This document shows, piece after piece, positions 32,301-47,300 of a stretch of 64,000 bases of DNA (its first letter is position 1; every line of letters begins with the position of its first letter). The notes under the pieces are model-generated. The model had not been told where the DNA came from and did no database searches. It worked only from the letters and a program-made list of their open reading frames with translations. The DNA comes from Archilochus colubris. Lineage: Eukaryota > Chordata > Aves > Apodiformes > Trochilidae. The stretch covers positions 110,153,554 through 110,217,553 of the forward strand of contig CM041083.1 in the NCBI GenBank assembly GCA_023079485.1, read 5' to 3'. Made by a program: the position numbers and the translations under genes.

Positions 32301-35300
32301 CTCTTGGGTAACCCATTTCCCGTTTCCTTAATGGTACTTGTCTTAGTCATATGATTTTTTTAAATACTTTTCAACATATGTAAGCCCAGATAATGCAGGA
32401 TTAACCCAGGCAACAGACATTCTTCACTCCATCCCTCTCCTTCAAATAGACATCTGTAGCTCAAACAATTAAATATAGTTTGAATAGAAGTCATGATGTA
32501 GAGAATTATGTTTTAGTCCTGGCTTGCATGTCTAATAGTCTGGAGGATGTTGCCTTTTCTAATCAGGCTTGTCACTTCACAATGAAAGTTCTGCTTACAG
32601 TCCTCAAAAGGGTTTCTACATCACATTCTATAATTCATAACACTTTCCTGTCACCTGTGGAAAGAATGATTGTTTTAATTTTGTGACTATTCTGTACTAT
32701 TCTATGCTTGGGTTATTCAGATATTTATATTTCTGAGCTGTTTGCTTTTTCAAAGGCACAAATCGGGAGCAAGTCCATACTGCACGTGCATATGGTTTGT
32801 TATATTTCCATGGAATTCTTCCACTATATTGCCAGTAAGCTGTTGGTTTGTGTGGTGTTTTCGTTTTAAGACTTAGCTTTGTATAGAATTAGTTACCATT
32901 TTTTTCCTCTATTTTCCTTTTTTTCTTCAATTGAAATAGGGCTGTTGTCGAATTGGAGATGCAATTGCTTGGATCAGAGACACAGGTGATACCAATATGC
33001 TGCAGAGGCTGGGAAAGCTTGGTGATTATAGTCAATTCTATCTTCAAATTTTCTTTGCAGAATGTAAGTATTCTTTACGTATGAACGCTATTGAAGATAC
33101 AGTGGTTTGGAGAGTCACCTGTGTTGTAGTTATGACTAAGTTAATGTTTGTATGTATTTCATTAGGCTGGAAGTGACTGGAAAAATACTTGTGCTTGTGT
33201 GCTTTTGTCTCTGTTTTTATCTTTGTTTTCTGCTTGTTTGAACTAGCCAATTCTTGAATCACTGTATGTGGGTTGTATTTACAGTGCCCGTGCTCTGTCT
33301 GAACAAGAGTTGGGAACTTTTTTCACTTTGGTGTCCATTTTGGATATTAGAAAAACTTTTTTCACAGAAGGAGTGATAAAATATTGAACAGGCTGTCCCA
33401 GAAGGTGGTGGAGGCACCATCCCTGGAGGTTTTCAGAAGATGAGGTGCTGTGGTGGATGGTTTAGTGGTTATAGGTTGTAGGGAGGACAGTTGGACTTTA
33501 TGACCTTAGAAGTCTTTTCCAGCCTTGATAATTCTGTGATTCTATGGGCTGTATGTGCAGCCTTTATTCCATTGATTTAGGTTCAAAGTTGCCTAACATA
33601 CGGAGACTTCCTCTTAACTGTTTGGCAGAAGATCTTGTCAAAACATTGAGATGTTAGTCATATTTTAAAAAATAGCTTATCTAGCCCATGGCTGTTACTG
33701 TAAGATACTAACACTAGCAGCAGAACTTCTGAAATGACAGAAAGCTCCCAGGCCTGCTATTTTTGCCATATGTTATATGCTTGTATTCTGGTCTTACTTT
33801 TTGAATATATGTATTCTAGCTCAGTAACAAGGTGGTAGAAATCAGACTTACATGTAAAGAGAAGAATTTTTTCTAGTTTATTACCAAAGCACAGATTTAA
33901 AATACAGTTATCTAGAAATCTTTAAAATGAAAATTATTTTGATAACAGTTGAGTTTCAGTTGATTACTTGAAATTAGGCCATTACATAAATGTTTTATAG
34001 ACTGCACACACTTACATTTGGCTTACCCAATAATAAATAATTCCTTTTCTTTTGAACACATCTGTTGCTTACTTTGTGTTATTTAGTTGGTATGTCAAAT
34101 TTTGCTCCCAATCAGAAAACAGAGTTTGAGCAGAAGATGAATGCTTCTTCTTATCTTCACCTGCTGTGTTTTTCTGAATTTTCTCTGCAGATGAACAGGG
34201 CATTATTAATGCTGCTGTGGAAGATGGTGGTTTAGTTAAAGAATTTAAAATCGTGACCTGTGAAAAGTGTAGGAAGGTGAGGAAAGATATGAGAATGTGT
34301 TTGTGCTTTTCTTCTTTGTTGTTAGGGTTTTTCAATAATTGAAGATTATAAAAATGACCAAGCAATCAAAGATAAGGGTTTCAAAAGCTTGAGTGAGTAA
34401 TTGTCCTTACATAAATGTTTAAACTGAGCAATCCTGATCTAATAAAAACAGTATTGGTTGCTTATGTTGTCAGTGTACTTCGGAGAGTGTTCCCCTCAGC
34501 TCCCAAAAAAACCCTCAAGGAAATGCAGTTCATAGTGACAGATCATTCAACTTGATCCTTTTAACAGAAAAATAAGGTGCTCTCAAATTCTTTGCCATGT
34601 GTTCTGTTAGTGTAGCTGTTGGGTTTTGGGCTTTTTTTTTGTTTGGGTTGTTTTATTTTGTTTTTTTTTTACTATGGGAATCTGGTTAGTTCTGTGTCTT
34701 CCTGGATCCAATTCCATAATTCTGGAGATATGCTGAAAGGCACTGAGCAGGGAACTGTATGATCTGTGCTGTATGCACAATCCTTTGATATTCGACACAC
34801 TTGCTTTTGATAATGACTCTTATTATGGAGCCTAGGAGAGCTTTGAAGTTAGTTCTGCTTTTTAGTTATTGGTAATTGTATTCTTGTCTCCATAACACTT
34901 TTGTTTGTACGCTTCTAAGTTTATTAATTGCAATGAATAGTGGATTTGTGACATTCTGTTTTTGCAAGCAGAAAAAATTAACTACCTCGTGTCAAATGTT
35001 TTCTTTACTTTTGATTGCTGCTAAGTTTAATTACAGTGGTTGCCTAATTTGTTTTTTTCACAGCACAGTGAATCTTTGAAACAGGAAGGAAATAAGAAAT
35101 TCTCTCAAGGGAAATTTGATGCTGCTATACTGTCGTATTCTGAAGCCATAAAGGTTTGGTAAGAGCTAAAGTAGTTTACTAGATGACATTTACTGTATTA
35201 TATGTATTTAGCTTATTTATCCTGATAGTCTTGCATGAGCCACTCTACTTAATAGCTAACTAAAAAAAGGCAAGGAACATGTTTTTTGCTCTATTTTATT

Positions 35301-38300
35301 TGTTGTTATTAGTGTTTGCACTTCTACTGCCTCAAAAGTCCTTTCAGGATTTAAAATAGATCTAAACCAAAAGAAATTAGTTATTTGGTGTGGACAGCCA
35401 ATCTTGCTATTATCCCTTGTAAATATTCTTCTGGAAGAACAATATGATCAATTGTTGCAAATATATTTCATCTTGGCTATGATGCAGAACTAGTGAACAA
35501 GAACAAATATTTATTTTTATGTGTCTTCTTTTGGTAACTGTATGCCTCAGACTTAATTTCCTTCTGGAAGAAATTAAACAAGAGTCTTTTCTGAGCTCTC
35601 CAAAGGGGCAAGGGAGAGCTTAAATGAGAAACTTTGTCCTATACATATATTTACCCTTTTCTAGTAGTCTGCATGTAATGTGAACTAGCTACGGAGCACT
35701 GGTGTGATCATGTTGAAGTTATGAAAATGCTGCTTTTACAAGTTCTGGTGTTCATGAAATATGGTGAAGTTCACGAAGTCCTGCTTTTCATAAAAAAAAT
35801 TGAGCAAACTTACTTTTTCATTTTGCTGATGTCTTGCTTCAGATTTTATGTCGCATAGTATGCATTTCAATCACAAGTTCAAGCTGATTTTAGGCTCCTT
35901 GAAAAGGTGTGTAGACTTCTGATCAAGTGACAGTATTTGAAATGATGGAGTAGGCTAAGGAGGTTTTACTCAGGATAGATGATGACGGGGAGGGAGGAGC
36001 AGAATTCAGTAAAGAGCAAAGTAAATCTCTTAACTTGTAAAAAGCAAAGGAAGTCTTACGTTTTCCAGGGGCTGTGGAGCTGAGTTGTTACAGCTATTTG
36101 ATAAAAATTGTTCATTGTCCTTAAGACCTTGCTGAAGGTAAAGGATAGTTCAGAAATGTCTAGCAGCTAGGGTTATCCTCCTTCATCTGCTCTGTGCACT
36201 GTTTCCTTCTTCTTCTCCCAGTGTGATCTGACTTCCATCTGCTTCATCATCACTCTCCTTCCCTAAATAGCTGCATCCTCCCTTGGCTTCCTTCTGAGTG
36301 GTTGCTGGATTACATGTACCAGTTCCCCCCTCTCATTCTCCATTAGGTATGTGGGGAGCAATGCTTTAGGTCTAGAACTGTTGCTTAGTCTGTCCATTCA
36401 TGCAGAGTCTTAAGACTCAGTGATCCAGAAGTTTTCATGAGATGTTTAATTAGGTCTTCAAAGTTAGGAATTCCAGAACAAAATAAAATGGGATGTATGT
36501 AACTCTTGAGATGGCACTTCTGTAAAGTTGCATTAGTGGGCCCAAATCTTACAAATTATTACATAATTAATATTCTCAGTGGCTTACCTTGTAAATCAGT
36601 AGGACTGCTCAAGGAAGCTTTCATCTAATTGTTGGTGCCAGAGTGCTTGTGGACAGTTACTGTGAAAACATATTGTATTTTTTTTGTTTCCTCTATAAAT
36701 AGCATACTTTGCTAACTTTGCATAATTTCTTTTTCAAGTCCTACAAACCACATTCTGTATGGAAACCGAGCTCTTTGTTTAATTCACACAAGGCATTACA
36801 AGTAAGTAACACCTTTATAATCTGAAATGTGTTGATCACTGCAGTTAAAAATTGGCAACATACCTAGGAAAACAGTATTTTTAAAATTTAGGAATATAGT
36901 AGTTCTGATCTTACTACCTCAGAAAGTGAGTATTAAGAAAAGTGAATAATAATAATTATCAACTAGCAGCATGTGATACAATTTAAAATTTGTATGTTAT
37001 ACAACAGGAAAAAAATTCATTACCAGTGAATACTGTGGGTTTTTTGTTTTTTTGGTTTTTTGGTTTTTTTTTTGAAGAAGAAGAGACCATGTGGGCATGG
37101 GGGTTATTTTCTACCAGCCAGTTATTGTGCTAAAAATCTTGTTTATGGGCAAGATGGTTGTATACCTTTTATGTTTAGCCTACCCAAGAATTTATTGTTA
37201 GTATAATTAAAGTCTGAAGGGTTTAATTGCTAGTCCAGATCTAACTGAATTAAAAAGAAACAATAGCAGTGTAGCTAAAATTGGTATCCATATGATTCTT
37301 GGTTTATGCCTGTTTTCCTGGTGTTAATGCTCACCCCTCCACCACTTCTCTGGGTACTGAACTGGGTGGGCCCATTGCTGTAGCACTGGGGTTAGAGTGC
37401 AGTCAGCATGTGGAGTCTTCCACCTGATCAAAATTGTAATACTGGTTATTCTATAATACCTTGTATGCAAACAGCCAGAGTCCAGCATGTTCTTCATGCT
37501 TCAGTTGTTGGGATTTCTGGAGGTTGCTCTCTTAAAGTGCTCAACAACAATCAATGCTTTCATCTTCAAATCTCTGATTATGATTATGTAACTACACTGG
37601 AATATGGTACCTGTCAAAATATTTAGGTTTGTTATTCAGGCTTTTTTATTAAGACTTTGCTTGTAAAGGAGCACTTTGTTAGAACCCAGGTAAGGGATAG
37701 GTACATATGCGGAAATGCTGGAAAATCTAGTTGGGAGAGGAAGTAAATGTGTGACTGTGAAATAGTTAAGACTCTTTAACCTTGGTAAGTTTCAGAAAAA
37801 AAATGTCATGCTTTACACACAATGCTTTACACAGGTGAATGAGCTGTTCTTTTATTCACTTTGTATTTCTATAGTGCCTTGTATATCTAATCTCTAGACT
37901 TTTCTGAAGTGTAAATAATAAATATTCCCTTTTCCCTCCCTTCTCCAAGGAGAGCCATTGCTGATGGAAAAAGAGCAACTCTTTTGAAGCCTGATTGGCC
38001 AAAGGTGAGTTTCATATACATTTAAAATTTGTCTTTTGTTGTGGTATTGTAAACCAACATAATAATCCAGAGCCTTAATTACTGGTTTGACCCAGGTTGA
38101 TTTGACAGGTTCTCCTCTGTGTTTAGCACTAATGGCAGTAGAAATGAACACAGTGGACTAGGAATTCTGCTTCAGCTAGACAAATACATTGTTTGCTCAT
38201 ATTTTTATATTAAAAATGTTGTTTTGCATGCTTGTAAGTGTTGTTACATGGTGTACTGCATGTGTAAAGACAGAAGAAAACATTTTTACACTGTTGTGCT

Positions 38301-41300
38301 TAGTTATGTTAATGCTTTAAAAAGAATGTACTTGTCCTCCTTACAATTGAAAAATCCTGATCAATGACCAACATGTATTTCCCAATATTCTTGGCCTAAA
38401 GAAGAATAAATAAGAGTTACAAAATTGCAAAGTAGCAGTTGAGATTAGGGGAAAAAGCAAATTTGCTTTTATCAAAATACGGGAGCTAGATCCTAGATTC
38501 ACTCCCAGTGAATTATTTTTCTGTTTCAGTGGGCTGTATAATGAAAGGCTTTGATTATTTATCAGCTGACCTGAGACAGGTGGAGTAGACAACTTCTGGG
38601 AATGTGAAATACTACTTAATATTGTCTAATGCAGCTATTTTGGATGTAAATTGTTTTCTTAGTTATGTGAATGAACTCTTGAAATTCAAACTTTTGTCTA
38701 TGTAGGGTCACTACCACTTATGCAAGGCACTGTCATTACTGGGGGAGCACAACATGGCTTTGGAGGCTAATGAGAAAGCTCAGAAACTATGCAAGAATGT
38801 GCCTAATGGACTTAATGATCTTATTCAACAAAATGATGAATTAAAGAAGGCACTGGAAGAAAGGAATGGTAACCTTTTCTGATTTTAAAATCTACCTTGA
38901 ACATAGCAAAAATCCTTCATTAATAACTTCCCTTTGAATCTATCTAATTCACCTCCTTCCTATATCATTTCCTATAGGCATTCAACAACATAAACAGAAA
39001 CCAGAGAAGTCACTTCTTGAGAAAAAGTAAGCAACCAACATGTTTGGGTTTTTTTAATTACCAATGCTTGGTATAAGATTTAAGTAATACACAGCATAGA
39101 TATTACTTAAATTTTCTTATTTATCAGTAAACAGAAATAGAAGAAACAAACCTACAAGAACTGCGACCAGAGGGCAGTCTAAGAGTAAAGAGTACTTCTA
39201 GGACCTGAATAAGCTATCTTGAGATGTCCTTCTGCATTAGTTTTTACCCATTTTGGAAATAAGTTACATTTCCATGTTCTTTGTCCTCCCAACTTAAAGT
39301 ACTTTGCTGTTGAGGAAATTTGGTGCCCCAAAATGACAGTGCAGTGACACCCACTTTTTTGTGTTATCTTTACTATGTCAATTTTTCTAGAATAAACTGA
39401 CTTGAAGGACTGAATGCTAGCAAGTGCATTTTTGCAATGATGAAAGTGCATTCTAATTTGTAGGAACTTGGGTTTGCCACATCTATTCTGTGCTTTTACC
39501 TTGCCCAGAGAGAGTAAGAGAAATTCCATATTCACAGATTCAGCTAAGTTAGAAATATGCCATAATAATTTTGATTGTTGTTAGTCTACTTGTAGTGACA
39601 TGCTTATCTGTCATTCAAAGACCATTACAGTAATCAAATACTAGACAGCTTTTTGTAAACCTGGAGCCTCTGAAGGAACTTGTTTACCTTTTGCTATGCA
39701 CAAATAAAATGTGGCTGTGGGCAAGATGGATTTTTACAGAAGTAATTAATTACCATTGTTATTTGCTTATTTTAAAAGAAACATGCAGTCCCTGCCCATT
39801 TTATAGATAATTGTGCTGTTCTTTGTTGCATAGCCTTGGACTGTACAATTTGAAGGTATAAAAAAGTGACTGATCAAATCCTTTAAATATGTTTATGCCA
39901 TTACACTTCTTGTGGGGCAGACTTCTTGTATTTTTCTGTTTTGTTTTGGGTTTTTTCATGATATGTCTATGTTATGTGTCTTAAATATGGAGAAATGGCA
40001 TCAACATTGGAGTAACTAGGGTTCTTTCTTTTTATATACCAGAGACAGCAGATCTTCAGGATCTCATTTAATAACCTCTCAAGAACAAGAAGACAGAAAG
40101 AAAACAGAGTCTGATCCTACAGATGATAAATGTCATAAAAAGCATGATACTAAGGTAAGTTACATTACTACTGGAATTACAAGACTAACACCGTGTTGAT
40201 TTTCGTTGTCCTGGAGTGTGTTGTTTAATTATGTGGCTGAAATTTTGCAGCCACAGTGTATTAATAATTGTGAACTTTCTTGGCTAAGTGCACTTTTCCT
40301 GTAATACCTAGCCACCAAATCAGTGTTCAGAACTGTGGATTTGAAAGGAGAACGGGAGGTGATTACTTTAATGAGAAGGTGGAGATTTTATGTTACAAGG
40401 AGAAGAGGGGGCTCTTTAGGCTTATTGAAAGTGGGGCTGAATTGATGTCTGATTTAATTGACTGTCCAGTCTTCCATGTCAATGTGCATTCAGATGTGGG
40501 CTTTCCTTTGGCTTTAGGAGAGGACTGAGTTTACACATACCGGTGTAATGAAGTTCAGTGAAAGGTGGTTTATCCCAAGTTAATTCATATGCAGGGCTTT
40601 TATTATTCTGGAGCAGTGTTTTGCACTGATACTGTGATGTTAAGGAATTTGCATGGTTATAGACTTCATGCTCTGTAAACAGATTTATTTTGTACGGGGA
40701 AAAATGTTGGTTAAAAAGTATGCTTAACTAGATTGTGTTTAAAACTTGGGTTTTGCCATTTTCATGTACCTGTTTGGCTCATGTGTTTAGAACAAGTGTG
40801 GTGTAGAGCTAAAATACAAGATGGACTCAAGTTACTTTAGTAGTCCTGTGTTGTTATTTAGATTCATTCTTTTAAATTGAATGACTGTTTAAAAATGCCA
40901 GTGTTCTACTAGATTGTTTCTAAGTTTTGGTGAAAAAGATTAAAATAAAAAGTGAAGCTGTCCTGAGGGAGATTGCTTAAAGAACCACTGCTGTAGGCAG
41001 CCACAAAAGTTGTTTTACTGAAGTAAGATGTAAAAGTGAGGCTTAACAAATTCAGTGGCAAGATCTAGTCTATTACTCCACTGCTCAGAGTGTTTTGAGT
41101 TACCAATACAAATACCAATGCCCTGTGATACAAGGGTATATGTGATGTTGATCAGTTACCAAAGATCTGCAGTCAGTAAGTATTCTCTCTCCACCTTGTG
41201 GAGTAGCCTGGAGAGTGATCCCAAATCAAGGGGAGATCATCACTGTGCTGTCAGCTACTTGAGAGGGATAGCTCAAAGATGGTCCACTTAGGCTGTTGGA

Positions 41301-44300
41301 TTCATGCAGTAAAAAGTGGCTGGCTTGGTGTCAAATTACTTGTAATGGAAAAGGTAAGCATGAGACTCCTTGTACCACAACTTCCTTTGTTCCTTGACCA
41401 AATTAATTTTGAAAGAACAATGTGCTATTTGTGTGTTAATCACGATTGATGCTCCTCTTTCCAAGCTCATGCACACCAAAGCTCCCCATGTCAGTCTGTC
41501 CCTGAGTGGATTTTCAAAGAACAACTGGAACTAGGGAAATTAATTGCCTGGTGGCAGCTCAGGCCTGTACTTCTTTAGAGCCTGAACCAAACTATTGCTG
41601 GGTTGGCCACTGAGTTAAGCACAGACACTTTATAGTAAACTTTGTTCATGGTTGATTTTTGTACTTGAAAAATAATTAAGGATACATGCTAATGAAGGAT
41701 GACCAAAGAAATATGCCAACAAAAGCCTCTAATTCTGACTTCTAGAAGATCATTTCACTGTTGAAAGTGCAGTGGTGTACTGTGTTGCTGTGCTTACACC
41801 CTGGCTCCACACAGTTCCACACAGCTGCTTGCTCACTCCTCTCAGAAGCATGGGGGAGAAAATCCAGAATGTAAAAGCAAGAAAACTTGCAGGTTGGGAT
41901 CAGTACAGTTTTAACAGGCAAAGCAAAAGCTGCACGCTCAAGCAAAGTAAGACAGAGCTTCATCATGCATAATAGCTTGGTAAGACAGATGCTGCAACCC
42001 AGAACTTCCACCCTTTTTGCTTTATTCCCCCAGCTTTTATTGCTGAATGTCTTATCTTATGGGACATCTCTTTGGTCAGATGGGGTCAGCTGTCCCAGCT
42101 GTGCCCCCTCCCAACTTCTCATGCATCTCCAGCCTACTTGCTGTTGGGGCAGCACGCGGAACAGAAAAGGCCTTGAAACAGTGCAAATAGTCCTGAGAAA
42201 CAGCCAAAACATCCTGTGTAATCAGCACTGTTTTCAGCACAAATACAAAACACAGCACCATAGGACCAAGGATGAGAAAAATTAACTTTACCCCAGCCAA
42301 ACCCATAAGATATGTTTGGTTTTTTTTTCCCCCTTAAGAACAAAATACACACCTAAAAAAGTGCAAAGGTGTGGGATTTTGTTGGTGCTTATGTTATTTT
42401 AGGTGGATTTTCCTAGCGGATGTCAGTGGAATTTCCCAGTTGTTGCTGTCTTACTGTCCAGCATCATGGGGAGCCTGTAAACCATTCCTGTGCATACATT
42501 TTTCTGAATGTTTTGCTTTGCATTATGCATGCAGACTGTGCCAGTCCTGCTGTAACAGCATGGAATTAAAAATTTACCAATGAACCTCCAGGTTGCTTAC
42601 AGACAGTTCTTCTTTCACATTAATTATTAATTTAAAAGAAACATTTGTTCTTCCTGATGGTCTTTACCATAATTTTTATTACTGTCACGGTTTAACACTG
42701 GCCCGGCAATTAAACCGAGTAACAGACGCTCTCTATTAATCTCTCCTCCTTGATAAAGAAAGGAGAGAGAATAAGGGAAAGAGACTTATGGGTTGGAAAC
42801 TAAACTACACAACTTTAATGAAACAGTAATGATAAATAGGAAAATTATTAAATATATACAAATATACAGGAAAATGGAAACCACATTCCTCCCCCCCTTT
42901 TCCCCAATAACTCTCACGTCACCACCAAGGCTGCAGGGCAGCCCTGGGAAAGTCCAGGCTGGACTCCTGGAGTCGGCAGCAGTCAGGAACCGGAGGCAGG
43001 AACACACAGATATGGGCTGGCACGGATCAGGACCACAGGCAGGCGAACAGACGGGATCCTCACAGGATGCTGGGTGAAGGAAGGGAAGCAGGAAAGGCAG
43101 GAAGGGCAGGCAGCCGGAAACTGGAAACAGGAAATCTGGCTTGGCCCTCGTGATACCTCAAATCTATACTGAGTATGACGTATATGGGATGGAATACTCT
43201 GTTTGGTCAATTCTGGCATCTATCTTGTCCGTTCCTCCCCAAAGGAGGGCTGCAGGTGGGACCTCTTTACTCCTTCTGGAGGGTAAAAGTTTTCCTCAGA
43301 ACTGAGCAGTGTCCTTGGCTCTGCATACCAGTCTCTAGCAGTAACTATAAACATCGAGTGTTACCAGTCCTAGAAGCAGACACTGTCTGAGAAACTAGCT
43401 GTTAATTTCAGCAAGTGCAACTACTTACAAGAGACTTAGCTAAAAGCAAAAGTACAAGACAGAAAATCACCTTTATCCTGGCCCAAACCAGGACAATTAC
43501 CTAATTAGTAAGTTGTTATAATTTAGCCTAGGAAGTGTGTTTTAAGTAAGCTCTGTAATACAGAGAACAAGATGATAAATAATGTGACTGCACTAGCAAG
43601 GTCAAAGCACTTCAACATGTACATGTGAAAAAGCCCTTTCAGGATTTACAGGAGGGCGGGGCTGCAAAAAGCTGATGATGCGTCACTGGGGAAAGTGAAA
43701 CTTACGTAAAAAGGCAAAGGAAAGGAAACGAAACACACAAGAAGCACTTAAAGTTTTTTTTACTATCTTATGGAAACTTTCACCTGTTTTTATGCTATGA
43801 AAATAGTCATAATTTAAGTCTGTAATTCTGCCTTCCTTCAGGATGCAATAAAAGTTAGCATTGGTCAGACCAATAGGTAATACAAATTTATGTGAATTTG
43901 GGGAAAGAAAGTATAAGTGCACAAATACACGTAGATAAATGAACTGGTTTTTCTTTACCTCCTGAATTAATATAATTAATAAATAATTAATAATTAAGTA
44001 ATAAATAATAATTAATTAATAATAATTAATACGTAATTAATATACTGTAGTTTTATTGGGATTTCTTTGTTTAAATGTTAGTGTTTGGGGTTTTTCTTTG
44101 TTTAAATTTAGTGATTTTATTTCTTTCTTTAAATCTGTGTAAAACTAAACTAACCTATTTGTTGCTAGGTGCCTGACATCCAGAGGATAGAAAACAAAGG
44201 TTGCTCTCAGGACTTTCCACCAAGTGAGTTTGTTTTTCATGTTTTATCTAGTGTGAGTTAGTTCTTTCCTTGCTGTTGCCTTTACTAATAAACAAATGTA

Positions 44301-47300
44301 TCTAGTGTTATTTCAAAACACTAAGCTATTGTCTTTCACTTCTTTTCCTGTTAACATGCAGCTCCTTAGATACATGATACAGCTCCTTAGATACAGAGAC
44401 ACTTCTGTGTTTGTTTTATTTTCTTCATGCTTTTGTACTTTTGTAATGCTACTAAGACATATATAGGATCTAAAAGGATCTACATTTAAGAGAACTGTGG
44501 GTAGTTTCAGTATTGATAATTTGTTTGTGATTGCTATGATCCTTAATAAAATACTCCTGCAGTTAGGGAGGAGGCCACAGAGTAATGGAATGGATTTTTA
44601 GCTGCAAACTCTAGGAGGTTTAAATTGGTGTAATTGTTTATTTGTTTGTTGTGGGGTTTTGTTTGGGTTTTTTTTGGTTGGTTTTTTTAAAAGAACAACA
44701 AACCCCCCACAACCCTTTTATAGAGAGAACTCATACCCCCCAAAAAACTCCCACAGTGGTGGGAGTCACTTTTCTGTGGTGAAAGTGAAGTGCGAGCTGT
44801 TCTGCTCTTTAAAGTGAAATCTTTTCCTGAATTTTGCTTCAGTTTTTAACACCTGCTGTAACCAAGAAAGCAGAACATACTTCCCCGACACTTAGAAAGT
44901 GTTGTTGTTTATAATGTTTGCATAGAATACTGCTGCTGGATCTGGACCAGCTGCCTGCTCACAGTATATTCTGAAGTTGTGACATCAGGATTCTTCTAGT
45001 CCTGACCATGCAGCAGTCTGAAGTCCCTGGTGCCCAGCCATGCTGTTTTTTGGAATTCACATACTTAAGTACTTAGCTGCATAGGTCCCAAAGTGCAGAG
45101 CACCTCATAATGTGATTTTTAGGAAAACAATAGAGGTATATTACAAAAAACTTTTAAAGTGACCATATGCGAAGTGATCTTTCCTGTTGAAGGAACTTAA
45201 TGTAGAAAGCAAATTGGGGAGGGGTTTTAGGAAGAGGAATCAAGCTCTGAAAAACAAATCAGTTCTGAGAAACTGTATGTAGGTGGTGTGAAGGAGCAAA
45301 AGAGCAGATACATGGAGGCCATAGGGAATTTTGAGTAAGTTTGAAGAAAGTGATAACTAAGTGAATCCAGAAATTTTCCTGAGCAAGAGGGTGTGGTCTG
45401 AATAGTAATACAGTCTGATGACACATTAGAAAACAGAACTTTTTATTGAGGCCCATAGGGTGACCCACCCAATCACTGATAGCAGTCACAAGAGTATAAA
45501 ACTGGTGCCCTGGCTCCAGTGGACTGTCATGGACATCTGTGTTCAGGTCACCTGGCAGGAAGACTAAATCACACAGATCCCTTTTGAATGCAGGTAGGAG
45601 TTGTGCTGCCCCTTGGCTTCTCCAGTGCTAGTGGGATTTGAAAGAATTGTCCTTAATGTGGTTAATGTGTTGGTCAGGGGCAGGGTGCTGGCATTTTGTT
45701 TGTGCTGCTGATAGTGGTCAAGGGCAGAGTGCCTGCAATGTGTCTACACTGCTGATGTTGGAGAAGGGGGGATGTTGGAAAGAGAGCTGATTTTTAGTGA
45801 GTTTGTGGAGGTAAGAGGGAAAATGACAGGTTTAATATTGGGAAACAGCTGAAAATACTTACAGGCTAAAGAGATCATAAGACTGTGAAATGTTATGCCG
45901 AAAGCAGTGATTAAAAAATAAACCCTGCTCGTTCCTTTTTTTTTCTGCTATCCCTTCCTTCTCCTCTCCCCCTTGTACTTATTATGTCAGTACTGATGTA
46001 AAAGAAAATATTTGATTTGGCTTTGGTTTGAAAGGAGGAGTTACACGCTGAATGACTAGCTGATTCAAGTTTGCTGTGGGTGGGGAAAAACAGCTTTCTT
46101 TTTCTTAGCCTTTGTTCACTTAAAGGCTTACGACTTGCATGAGTTTTAATGTAAAGGAACTTTATGCTACTGTATCTTATTTTAAAGTTATTGTCCTTTT
46201 TAATTTCATTTTTTGTCTGTGTGTACTATTTTTTTGAGCATGTGTACATTTCTGTTATATACTTTTGTTTGCTCCTAATGGCAATGTCTAGCAAAAGCAA
46301 CACTACTTCAAACATTTTAAAATATTTGTGGGGTAAGTGAATCATGTTTACTGTTGGATTAATATATTCCTTTTCATGTTTTAATTACAATTCAGGATTT
46401 GCTTGTTACTTTTATTTTAAAATACTTCTAAAGTCTGAAAGTAGTTGGGTGGTGGTGTATGGGGAAAGTAGTTTGTGGGAAATTTTTCTGAAATAATTTT
46501 TACTGAATGGCCTTTACAATCAGATTCACACAGTGAAAAATTGCTTGTTCTTTCTTTTTAATTGTGAGAAGGAAGGCTTATTATACCTTTTATCTTAATT
46601 TTGTTTTGAATGATGTCCTTAAGGGAAGAGAACCTGTATAGTGAAGAAAAGGTACTATATCTGTCTCTAAATGGTTAAATGATTATATTCTTGAAGTGTT
46701 TTCTGGCTTTCAAAAGGGTGATTGTTTTCCATCATATAAATAATCTGTTATGATGAATTTGTGATGATTATTTTTGTATCTCTGAAGTTTTTAATGCATA
46801 TGAAGTGTTTCAATAGAGACCTATTCAGACTTCTGTGTGACAATTTCATGAAATGGTTCATGAAGTAATTCAGTCTTCATGGTGTTTGGTTTCTGTTCTA
46901 ATTAATTTAATTTTTATGCCATTAAGTAGTTTTTTATGAAAAATTACTTGTGGCACAAAGCAGGAAGTGTGTGTGCATGTGATTTAACTTGAGAAATGAG
47001 TACATGAGTCATCCCATTGTCTTGAGTAATATTACTCAAATTAGTAGATTTGTATTTTTCCACAATAAGTGTCTTTCAATATTTTGGATCTAATAATATA
47101 AAATACTTCTGAGTATAGTGAAATTACCAGTTCTAAGCATAGTTACTGAAACTTTTAAGATAAAATTAATACCTTCTTCAAAATTGATCTTATGGTAGTC
47201 CAGCATGGGTATAATAATAAATGAAGCAATTTTTACTGATTTAGGTAGTTGTACCTTATGTTTAGCTCCCAGTGCTCAAATATCTTGTATCTACGTGCTG

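Larger units (their letters stand above)
26352..35063 (+). other. TTC3 introns between coding exons 1 and 8
   Basis: Seven introns of 0.4-2.2 kb. The only clear repeat is the CR1 tail at 33290-33547. The intron at 31237-32939 contains a longer open but unrecognised stretch (31345-31900), possibly decayed repeat. No embedded RNA gene was recognised. Confidence 0.65.
35159..40042 (+). other. TTC3 introns between coding exons 8 and 13
   Basis: Five introns: four of about 0.7-1.6 kb and one of about 0.1 kb (38869-38977). No clear mobile element or RNA gene was recognised. A short G/T-rich run lies near 37040. Confidence 0.7.
40155..44168 (+). other. TTC3 intron holding two ERV LTRs
   Basis: 4.0 kb; contains the LTRs at about 41780-42305 and 42683-43495 and an AT-only low-complexity stretch at 43965-44044. 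No exon was recognised. Confidence 0.85.

Noticed and set aside
41887..42285. 132-aa open frame
   Set aside because: Lies wholly inside an LTR; no gene-like features.
44640..44760. G/T-rich run followed by an A/C-rich run resembling a long hairpin
   Set aside because: The arms pair only imperfectly; more likely two simple-sequence tracts.
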